From Nemertoderma westbladi (lineage: Eukaryota > Xenacoelomorpha > Nemertodermatida > Nemertodermatidae): a DNA stretch of 64,000 nucleotides. The position numbers and the translations under genes are program-made. Position 1 is the first letter of the stretch; the number at the start of each line of letters is the position of its first letter. This document shows positions 50,401 through 57,810 of this stretch, piece by piece. Location: assembly GCA_032718475.1 (NCBI GenBank), contig JAUCBJ010007299.1:34381-98380 (forward strand), given 5' to 3'. Below the pieces are notes generated by a model. The model saw only the letters and a program-made list of their open reading frames with translations, had not been told where the DNA came from and searched no databases.

Positions 50401-52929
50401 CCCCCTTAATATAAATAGTCTTTTTGGAATGATAACAATTGTCCTATTTCTATGTAGCCATGTCAATCATAGTTCAGTTGGGAAACTAAATTCAAGAAAA
50501 GTCTCAATAAATCCTTTGCTGACTTGTATCTCTAAGTAAATTAAATAAAAAGTGAATATATTATACCAATTCATTTAAATAAAATTAATTCACTATTTCG
50601 CTGTAACATATAATGGGTTGGTTCGAATGATATTTCATAAATATGTATATTTTATATTTTATTCTACATACTGAATGGCCAACCAGTAATATTACATAGA
50701 TTAACATACAACTAATACTAATATTTTATAAACACATAACATTTGTTATATTAATTAAATTGATTTTAATTATTTCTGCATTTAGGGTGACTGTAAACAT
50801 ATCCTCTATGAGTGCACCATCAACAGTAATAATAGAAACTGGTGAGATCTCGGTTATAGAGGCAGTTCTGGAGATCAAAATAACAATCAATGAATATGTT
50901 GAAACGCTCATTGATCAGGAAATTATTGTAACAGCAACAGGAGGTTAGTATATTTCCAAAATAAATTAATTACAAACGACAATTGTAAAATGAAAGTACC
51001 GGTTTAGTGTTTCCAGGCCTCAAAACTTTAAAATTATAATGACAGACAGATCTACTGATATAATTATAAATGATAACTTGATTAAACAATTTTAAAGAAT
51101 AATCTATTCAATAATTTTTCTATGATTAATTAGTTAAGTATCTTAAAAATCATTAATAAATAGGATCAATTTCTAATAAGTTATTCGTAATAATATAATA
51201 ATTAATTAATAATAGTAATACCGGTATTTAGTAATATGGTGTTATTTTCTGACGACCTTTTGTAAGTTTTTTAAAAGTGTTTTTATAATTGAGTCAGCAC
51301 CTCAAAAGACCTATACAGATAAACAATTTTAATATGATGGATAAAAAAAAATTTGAAAATCGATTAAAATTAGATAACAATTGGAATCATTGGATACTAG
51401 AATTTTACATTCTGCCATAAATAATGATATCATTTTATGAAGGTCAGTAAATTAATCCACCAGGATACAGTATCGACACTCACTATAGCATCTCTATATT
51501 TATTTTTCACACACAGGTTACGATCCAAAGTACGAACTTAGTATCGAATATCTCGATATTCCTGGTAAACAGGTAGGGATCGATGTACCGGTAGCGAATT
51601 GGGGGCCTGAGCCGGATAGAACACCTACATTCGAGACGCCTGATGGTGTAATTGCTTACACATATACTTTTCCTCAGCGGGGTGTTTATAAAATAGTGGC
51701 CACAGGATTCAATAAAGTCACTTGTATTACTGATGAAATACTTGTATATGGTGAAGTAAGTAGAGTGCATTTAATATTAAAACAATATTGTCATACAGAA
51801 ATGATAGGAGATTTTTCTTTGATCTAGAAGTTAAGTTTGTTTATTACTTTTTATAAAAATTTGGCATATTTTAGTGAAAATGACATGGTTGATAATTAAT
51901 TATTTACAGTTGCATTCTTTTTTCTGTAGGCCCATGGTGTCAGTCCTGCCATCAATTTACTCCCAGTTTCAAGTTTTACTTCCATTCTCTTGTGTACTCC
52001 CAGTCCCCAGTTTACTACCAGTATCCAGTTCATTGTCTCCACTTTACTTTCAGTAACTATGAGCATACAGTTCATTACCACTCTCCAGTCATAGTGTACT
52101 CACAGGATGATTAAACTTTCAGTCTTCGATCTTTATGCGTTTCATACTATTTAATAACATGGGATGCTAGAGGCACGATCTCAATGCACCAACAGTTTCC
52201 CATTTTCGGCTTGGCTGTATACTTGGATTGTCCCTTGATTCACATGATATTAGTCATTTACAAAATAATATTATTTCAATAATTGTAATATAACAATATA
52301 TATCTTAATTCAATAATGATTATAATAACCAAATAATATTAAATTCTGCGAATGACTTATCCACATCAGTTATTTTATAGTAATTCTACGCTGTGGAGAT
52401 TTACATGACATAATGCTGTAATGCTAATGTATTTTAAAAAGGACATAAGGAACACAAGCTTTGTATGTGTTCCTAGCTACTATGCATAACATTCTTGATA
52501 AAAAACATTATCATTCCAGGTCTGGGAGATGTTAGGTACATAATAATAGGGGCAGGGTCCTCCAATTTTGCCAGAGTCGGAACTGTAGGTCGTAGAACAG
52601 AAGATAAATTTACAGTAGTATGAAATTATCAACAGTGTACAAGTAAAAGTACAGTAAAAACAGTAGTACAGTAAAGTGTACAGTAAAAATGTACATCCTT
52701 TTTTATTTTTTAGGTAAATTGCCTATAATTAATATTTAATTGCAGAATAGCATTACTAAAGATAAGTTAACAATGGAGTACACACGTGATGGAATCTGTG
52801 CTGTGCATGATAATGAAGCGGACAGTGTATCAGAAAGGAATGTTGTATTTACTGTTACCCTATTGGCTCTAAATCCAAAAACGGAATATCCCACTAATGC
52901 CAAACTTGCTTTGGATATTTTTGGATTTG
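38404..52929 (+). CDS. Polycystin-1-like extracellular protein (EGF-WSC-PKD), 14 exons, 3' end not found
   Basis: Gene-level entry. Fourteen exons with GT-AG ends join in compatible phases to 2278 nt (759 codons plus one base) with no stop. Order: signal peptide (exon 1), EGF-like (2), WSC-like (3-4), PKD/Ig-like beta-rich segments (5-8), Cys-rich module (9), and further beta-rich segments with a PKD-like end (10-14). WSC followed by PKD repeats is the N-terminal arrangement of polycystin-1, a large membrane receptor-channel partner. REJ, GAIN, PLAT and membrane parts would lie downstream but were not found before 64000. Introns 1, 4 and 10 contain LINE pieces; intron 11 contains a TTAA-flanked element; a piggyBac lies just after exon 14. 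Other WSC/PKD receptors remain possible. Confidence 0.7.
39091..39115. repeat. Poly-C tract (25 C)
   Basis: Uninterrupted run of C followed by GTCTC. Similar runs occur at 22609-22631 and 43300-43318. Confidence 0.95.
39205..39410. repeat. Tandem repeat of about 78 bp, three copies
   Basis: TTTTTCTAACCAAAACAATA then AACGATGTTGTTACCAATTG occurs twice, with GAGGGAAAGGAGCAGGTTAC in each unit; a third unit is partial. The same module appears inverted at about 61500-61570 and in part at 24720-24780 and 62490-62550. Confidence 0.8.
39412..41160 (+). mobile_element. LINE copy with a foreign RT-type 5' part (intron 1 of the polycystin-1-like gene)
   Basis: From about 39815 this is the same LINE as at 30 kb (PEVFKIPECLKL, KTNKLVPVPKKGN, TVDGDTEPFEVLWGVLQGD, RRNFVDS). 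It has a frame break near 40030, loss of the region after VIFVDFFKA, an Asp-to-Val change giving LDFAVDL, and a second deletion near 40695. The preceding 39412-39740 encodes AISKAIKSFPPGSSPGPSQL and RSTHLKEV, the pre-RT motif of a different retroelement type, related to the one at 56.3-57.7 kb. The copy is therefore a chimera and inactive. Confidence 0.85.
41303..41416 (+). CDS. Polycystin-1-like gene, exon 2 (EGF-like)
   Basis: A phase 1-1 exon of exactly 38 codons after CCATTACAG. The cysteine spacing CDPSC...FCYE...ACVCSFGEYGSAGACTG fits an EGF-like module with six cysteines. Donor GTTAGT. Symmetric 1-1 exons are usual for shuffled EGF domains. Confidence 0.8.
41884..42076 (+). CDS. Polycystin-1-like gene, exon 3 (WSC-like, first half)
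   Basis: Acceptor TTGTAG, donor GTGGGT, phase 1 to 2. Encodes GSGCDERIPLLDNQTD and SVCRGLCGLMVNDPANYS: the opening GC... and C-x3-C of a WSC carbohydrate-binding-like domain. Confidence 0.75.
42455..42584 (+). CDS. Polycystin-1-like gene, exon 4 (WSC-like, second half)
   Basis: Acceptor TTTACAG, donor GTAAGT, phase 2 to 0. Encodes SHAAMFDIMCLCAQ and DCDANCNGDGIGCQEQLILK, matching the A-x(n)-C-x-C and C-x3-C-x-G...CG...Y/I end of WSC domains. Confidence 0.78.
43560..44160 (+). mobile_element. LINE C-terminal fragment, degenerate (intron 4)
   Basis: Nucleotide match to the LINE tail: ATGCTACGCCGGGTTAACTG, CCATGCTGGGCTCTAACT, TTGCTTTCGCCGTGAGAA, and an end near identical to other copies (GTTGTGGCGGCGCAATTTTG, TGCAGC...CAGCATGCCG, GTAGTAGTAG). 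Part of the LLYGSPCWALT region is present twice with rearrangement. Confidence 0.9.
44265..44446 (+). CDS. Polycystin-1-like gene, exon 5
   Basis: Acceptor TATCAG, donor GTAATT, phase 0 to 2. Encodes SEGTPLLYHNKYQSIYDAS through DPAGIGMLLYR, followed seamlessly by exon 6. A LINE remnant ends only about 110 bp upstream in the intron. Confidence 0.75.
44828..44945 (+). CDS. Polycystin-1-like gene, exon 6 (PKD-like end)
   Basis: Acceptor ACACAG, donor GTGGGT, phase 2 to 0. YELEFNGKYSSW and ITVQYTRPGTFYITAEID resemble the W and H/Y-x-Y-x-x-P-G-x-[FY] strand pattern closing a PKD domain. Confidence 0.78.
45397..45589 (+). CDS. Polycystin-1-like gene, exon 7 (PKD-like)
   Basis: Acceptor AAACAG, donor GTAATA, phase 0 to 1. 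Encodes EVWSSQRITVEEELNEF and GTNLKVQVDWSNGDSEP. The V-x-V-x-W-x-x-GD pattern is the core of PKD/Ig-like repeats in polycystins. Confidence 0.78.
45950..46125 (+). CDS. Polycystin-1-like gene, exon 8
   Basis: Acceptor TTGTAG, donor GTAAGT, phase 1 to 0. Encodes DPVSFTAGYPIPWYLHLNVD through CTGPGTIIVA; beta-rich continuation of the exon 7 module. Confidence 0.75.
46602..46817 (+). CDS. Polycystin-1-like gene, exon 9 (Cys-rich module)
   Basis: A symmetric 0-0 exon of 72 codons with eight cysteines (CLDGIDKC, NEC, LTC, TSC, NLC, NTC, SSC), ending PPTITPTSYIR. Acceptor TTTTCAG, donor GTTTGT (weak). I do not recognise the module; it does not fit EGF or LDL-A spacing well. Confidence 0.7.
47182..47331 (+). 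CDS. Polycystin-1-like gene, exon 10
   Basis: A symmetric 0-0 exon of 50 codons. Acceptor TTATCAG, donor GTAAGT. Encodes VPDSEITIECSQSGRKIMKF through ETEAATD. Confidence 0.75.
47600..48570 (-). mobile_element. LINE fragment with internal duplication (intron 10, minus strand)
   Basis: Minus-strand pieces: MEPILALRRIIEELS...FVDFFKAFYSLS, LFVILGDYVLHMS, then GVMVTPPTGTRSRRNPAKD, then a second VDYVLRMSLDHL...TAPTGSRSRGNPAKYLTD with LDFAVDLQ. The segment from the QGD/VDYV region to the SESLE region thus occurs twice in tandem. The second copy has the same Asp-to-Val change as the element at 39.4 kb. Confidence 0.9.
49311..49477 (+). CDS. Polycystin-1-like gene, exon 11
   Basis: Acceptor TTTTTTAG, donor GTAAGT, phase 0 to 2. 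Encodes TIVEVNPGYIIGIASGSYA through TPSFTKE. No internal stop. Confidence 0.75.
49504..50405. mobile_element. TTAA-flanked non-autonomous element (piggyBac-like, intron 11)
   Basis: A 902-bp element with inverted ends GGGGGGGGTACCCCC, flanked by TTAA at 49500-49503 and 50406-50409. TTAA duplication is the hallmark of piggyBac insertion. No transposase. The inner part (49719-49785) is a dispersed repeat also seen at 9745-9800. A small palindrome lies at each end because GGGGTACCCC is self-complementary. Confidence 0.7.
50786..50943 (+). CDS. Polycystin-1-like gene, exon 12
   Basis: Acceptor GCATTTAG, donor GTTAGT, phase 2 to 1. Encodes VTVNISSMSAPSTVIIETG through DQEIIVTATGG; alternating hydrophobic residues suggest beta strands. 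Confidence 0.75.
51517..51755 (+). CDS. Polycystin-1-like gene, exon 13 (PKD-like)
   Basis: Acceptor ACACAG, donor GTAAGT, phase 1 to 0. Encodes YDPKYELSIEYLDIPGKQVG, VANWGPEPD and YTYTFPQRGVYKIVATGFNK; the last is a good PKD closing motif (Y-x-Y-x-F-P-x-x-G-x-Y-x-[IV]). Confidence 0.8.
52746..52929 (+). CDS. Polycystin-1-like gene, exon 14 (last exon found)
   Basis: Acceptor TTGCAG, donor GTAAGT, phase 0 to 1. Encodes NSITKDKLTMEYTRDGICAV through LALDIFGFG. The donor is strong, so the gene should continue, but the next 11 kb is mostly mobile and repeated DNA and I found no matching exon. Confidence 0.75.
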
Positions 52930-53269
52930 GTAAGTTTGAATGGTCAAAAATAGTCAAATAGTAGAATTAGTCAAAAATACATATTACTTATTTAGAAACA
53001 ATGAGCCTGGTACACTGCTAAAACAGTGTATAATGGTCACCAAAGGACTACTATTACAACCTTTTCTTTACAAAAGCAAGGTATTGCTATTACTGGGTGT
53101 ACCAATTAAGAAATTGTAACTGGCTAATAACAAAAAAAGTTTTAAAATTGTATGCCCTTTTCCACATACCATTAATTGTTCATCTTAATACTGCCATATA
53201 GAAGCCTAAATGAGATCCTGGTTTTTGTGCCTTGTAATTCACTTTGTCAGTGCTTCTTGGATTCCATTG
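52930..53269. other. Start of the intron after exon 14
   Basis: Non-coding, AT-rich. No next exon was recognised. Confidence 0.4.
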
Positions 53270-55145
53270 TTAACCCCTTGCAGCCCATGACATACATGGT
53301 ATGTCACGAAGTAGGGCTCCATGGCATATATGGATGTCATAGATATATCTCATGTCTCATGTCTTACATGCTTTTATATCAGCTGTGGAGCTCTTGGTTG
53401 CAATTATATTGAGCGGGGAATTCAAATTACCTGGAATAATATTTGCTATTTTAATGCTATTATCGCTACAATATTGGTATGAATTATTGCACGTTTATCA
53501 TAATATGCAATTGTTGGCATTTGTAAGCATTTATTATGTTTACCCAGTTTCGTGTGTAGTAGGCCTGTTGTATTAGTACATTATTACAGTAATGGGTAGG
53601 CAATTGTTAGTACCTACATACAGTATCAACCAATATAGCTGAATATGGTAGGCCTGTATTACTGGTACAACTAATTGGTATTGTAATTTGTAATATTGAA
53701 TCTCCTGCATATGATGGAGAAATCCTATCCAAGGTGGCAAGCCAAGCCGTTGAAACGTCTTGGATTCGATGAATCCTCATCTGGATCTTCCGAAGAAGAC
53801 CTGGATGACACTGCGGATGATATTTCGGACCCTTCAACTTCCTCTTCAGATACGGAATCAATCACTGTTGCATCTCCTAATACAGGGATGGGAGTTCCAG
53901 TTACGAGTTCCAGGGAAGAGGTGACGGGAGAGACAGACCTGATAAACCTGGATAGGCCGTTCCAGATTCAGGGATCGAAGTCTGTATGGCAGAATGGTCT
54001 AGTTACTACAGATTTTACTGTCAGAAACTACATCGATGTATCCATAACCAATAAATTAGTCCAGTTACTGTGTGATTGCACAAATAAACAAATCAATCAG
54101 CAGAGAGAGAGAACAATATCCTGAACTGAAAGATATCTCAAACTTACAGGAAATCCGATCGTTTATTGGGATTATTCTTCTCATGGTGATTATAAGAAAG
54201 CCCACTCTCCATGAGTATTGGTCTACTCGTTCAATTATAGCAACCCCCTATATTCCCACTATCATGTCACGCAATCGATTCACAGAAATCCTGAAGTATA
54301 TGCATTTTTCTGATCCAGGTACATATATCGAAACTGATAAATCAATGAGACTCACTGATTTTATGAATGTACTCCATGAAATAATTGGAGTTTACATACC
54401 TGAACAGGGACTCTCTCTTGACGAGTCCCTCCTCCTATTCAAAGGGAGACTGCACTTCAAACAATTTATTCGAATCAAACATGCTCGCTTTGGCATCAAA
54501 CTGTACTTGTTATGTGACACCTTAGGCTACTTATTATCTACTATCATTTATTATGGCGCAAAAAGCGCGATGAAGTCGATGAGCCAAACTCTGGTTCTTT
54601 CAAAGCCAGAACTAGTTGTAGTTGCTCTCTTGAGCAAAATTCACTATCTCGATGTTGGATATCATGTCAACCTTGACAACCGGTATTGTAGCCTCCGGCT
54701 AGCCAAATTTCTGAAATTTCGACGAAACACCGGAATGAGGGGGACTATAAGAGAGAACCGAGGTGTACCAGCTGTTTTAAATAATAAAACTATGACCCCC
54801 CATCTCGTCTGCATTCGCCAGTATTGATAATGAGGGTGGATCAGTTCTGATGATCAAGTTCTGCGATAAGAGAAGAGTGTACTTCATTTCTACTATCAAC
54901 AATGCGACCTTGGTTGAGAAGACTCGGCATACAGTAGATGGATCAGTCACATACATGAAACCATCTGCTATTGATGAATATAACCATAAGATGGGAGGTC
55001 TCGATGTGATATCTCGATGTGATGGACCAAATAATATCTTCGGCTGATTGTTGTCATAAATCCTTACTTGGTTCAAAAAAATTGGTTTACATTATCTTGA
55101 ACGTTTAGTACTCAATTCATATATACACTATAAAAAAGACTCCTA
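53270..55145 (+). pseudogene. piggyBac-type transposase (DDE_Tnp_1_7), broken
   Basis: Left end: TTAA (53270) then CCCCTTGCAGCCCATG and a hairpin TGACATACATGGTATGTCA, typical of a piggyBac terminus. The transposase runs in pieces: acidic Ser-rich N-terminus (53696-54110); after a frame change, the core (54072-54824) with LQEIRSFIGIILLM, PTLHEYW, RFTEILKYMHFSDP and LSLDESLLLFKGRL (first Asp), then VNLDNRYCS (second); after a stop, YFISTINNAT and AIDEYNHKMGGLD (third; 54850-55045); and in another frame WFKKIGLHYLERLVLNSYIH (about 55065-55140). All three Asp regions are recognisable but at least three breaks make it inactive. No right terminus was found. Confidence 0.9.
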
Positions 55146-55389
55146 AGACTGCTAAGAAAACATTCGGCGTTTAATATTATCCATACTGTATGTACCTTTC
55201 TTCAGCTTATCTTTATGATAAAATCAATAGTTATTGTACTCTGTACTGTATGTATAGTATGGTACTACTAGGTACAACCATTATAAAAATGATATTAGTT
55301 TTTCTACAATACTTTTCGTTTACACTAAAAATATATCACCCAGTAACACATTAATCAAACTATAAATTAACCAAAATTGTGACACAATT

Positions 55390-56195
55390 TTTGATGTAAA
55401 TTGATGAACTTGAGACGCGACTTGACGGAATTGTGATGTAACTTGATGAACTAGTGACACAACTTTTGATGTAAAGTGATGAAATTTAGATGCGACTTGG
55501 TGGAATTGTGATGAAACTTGATGAACTTTTAGTACAACTTGATGAACTTGAGAAACGACTTTTGGTACAACTTGACAAACTTTTAACACGACTTGACGAA
55601 CTTGAGACACGTCTTTTAATGAAACTTGATGTACTTTTAGCTCAACTTTACGAACTTTGTAGACAACTAGTAGTGGTACAACTCGACTAACTTTTAACAC
55701 GACTTTACGAACTTGAGACACGCCTTTTGATGAAACTTGATGTACTTTTAGTTCAACTTTACGAACTTTGTAAACGACTATTAGTGGTACAACTTGACAA
55801 ACTTTTAACACGACTTTACGAACTTGAGACACTCCTTTTAATGAAACTTGATGAACTTTTAGCTCAATTTTATGACATTTGTAAACGACTAGTAGTGGTA
55901 CAACTTGACAAACTTTTAACACTACTTTACGAACGTGAGGCAAGCCTTTTAATGAAACTTGATGTACTTTTAGCTCAACTTTACAAACTTTGTAAACGAC
56001 TAGTATTGGTACAACTTGACAAACTTTTAACACTACTTTACGAACTTGAGACATGACTTTTAATGAAACTTGATGTACTTTTAGCTCAACTTTACGAACT
56101 TTGTAAACGACTAGTAGTGGTACAACTTGACAAATTTTTAATACGACTTTACGAACTTGAGACACAAAACCTTTTTATGAATCTTGACGAACTTT
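55390..56195. repeat. 111-bp tandem repeat with 18-bp subunits
   Basis: Seven or so units built from AACTTGATGAACTTTT-type subrepeats. Landmarks GTGGTACAACTTGACAAACT recur near 55788, 55895, 56006 (one change) and 56118. Both strands stay open. The minus strand gives a 281-codon frame (37-residue repeat, KVVLKVCQVVPLLVVYKVRK); the plus strand gives Leu-rich heptad-like runs (LDKLLTRLYELE). I treat it as repeat DNA. Confidence 0.85.
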
Positions 56196-56275
56196 TGCCA
56201 GCGAAAATGGCGTTTAAATAAACTTTACATAGTCCTATGTATAAGAATCCAAACAGGCCTAGCTAATAGTTTATC

Positions 56276-57754
56276 CTAGAATATATAGAGTAGACAGTAG
56301 ACTAAGTACTCGAGTGTGGATCTGAGAGATTGATCGTACCTCTCTAGGAGGTCAGGACGGTTGAAACAGGGCGCAGTACGGAGGAAATACTGAAGACGAG
56401 GGATCGAAAAGCAATTCTTGAAGTAAAACCCATGGTGGCTGTCAAGGAGGTGAATTCTGGAGTGGATCGTATCCAGGTCCTCTATCTTATTCCCCAGACA
56501 AGTTCTCGTCTCTTTTGAACCAATCGGAGCACCCAGCATCACAAGATCTTCGGGTGGGGGAAAACGAATTCCACTACATATGGAGTTAAACTCACCCTGG
56601 ATATGGGTGCGATCTGCTGTGGAAAGTTGTCCCAGGAAGAATAACTAACTCACATTTCCCTGGATTCAGCTTCAATCCCAATTTCTCTCCTTCCTGTATA
56701 ATGTTGACTAAATCCTCCAGAACGATGTTACTTTGACCTGCCAAGTTTCCATCATCCAGGTTCCAAACATTAAATAGAGATTTCATGGAATGATTAAGTT
56801 CATTGGTGCTATCTCCAAATAAGTTTGGGCCTTCAGGGTTGCCTTGTTGGACTCCCTCTGCCGATTCTAGAACAGAATTACCATAAAAAAGATGGCTGGA
56901 TTCCCCATATGCTGACAATGTGTAGTTGTAAATGGAGGGAAATCGCTGTGAAACTGTATCTAACATTACATCACGGGGAAGGGAGTTGAACGCATTGCTG
57001 AAGTCAACCTTCAGAAGGACCCAGTTGTTGTCGAGGATGACATAAGACCTGGTGGCATGGGCAGTGGCTTCAGCGCCGTACTTTGTTCCAATACCAACCT
57101 GTGTATTCCCATACGAAGCTGAGCGTTCCTCTTTCATCAGATGACCAGCGAACTTAGCACAGAGGCAGCGCAGAGTTACCCCAATAGTGATTGGTCGAAT
57201 TCCCCCACAGTTCTTCGTAAACGTGAAAAGATTAGCCCGAAAAAATATGGGTCTAACGGAGGGAGGAAATTCCCCGTTGATGACTACATCCACATACTTC
57301 GATATGGCCACCAGGAAACGATTACCAGATTCTCCCGTAGAAGAACCAATGAGATCCTTAAAAAACCCGAAGCGGTTAGACAGAAGTGGCTGACAAAGAG
57401 CAGCTTCTTCCATGACTCTAAACATGCCGGGGTCGTTGCTATTGTCTGGAGTATTTAGCTTATTAAGTCCGCGAAATTACTGCTCAATGCCTTAGGGACA
57501 TGTTTCAGCTGTCTGCTTCTGAGGTTAATCAAGCTCTCCAAGATGGAAGTGGACTCTTTGTTTGTTTCGCTGGTTGATGAGACAAGATCGGTGGGTGGAG
57601 GGGTAGTGGCATTGGCCGGGAGTTCACCAGAACCACTGCAGCGGTTGTAGAGAGGACCATGGACACGTACTTTATTTACCATTCTTATTAACGGAAATCT
57701 CTCTCTCACAGATTGGGTTGCACAGCTTAGATGGAAGAGTGCCATTTCTGGCAT
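56276..57754 (-). pseudogene. Reverse transcriptase of a second retroelement type
   Basis: Minus strand. An upstream piece (57754-57455) has LINLRSRQLKHVPKALSSNF. The RT ORF (57425-56592) has CGGIRPITIGVTLRCLCAKF, QVGIGTKYGAEATAHATR, LLKVDFSNAFNSLPRDVML (catalytic Asp), EGVQQGNPEGPNLFG and the NLDDGNLAG box. The C-terminal piece in another frame (56542-56276) has LGAPIGSKE and FKNCFSIPRLQYFLRTAPCF. The catalytic Asp residues are kept, but two frame breaks interrupt it. This RT type (GGIRPI...EGVQQG...LDDG) is clearly not the LINE family seen elsewhere here; I could not assign its clade. Confidence 0.8.
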
Positions 57755-57810
57755 TTCTGCTCCGAGTTTATTGGTGCTCGGTTTGATGGTGGCGTTTCCC
57801 CGATGTACCC

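Noticed and set aside
51896-52081. Possible extra exon after TTTCTGTAG at 51930
   Set aside because: The sequence is a low-complexity run of CCAGTTT-type words, and exon 13 already joins exon 14 in phase without it.
53176-53576. ORFs between exon 14 and the piggyBac transposase
   Set aside because: No acceptor in the required phase with protein-like content; the region includes the piggyBac left end.
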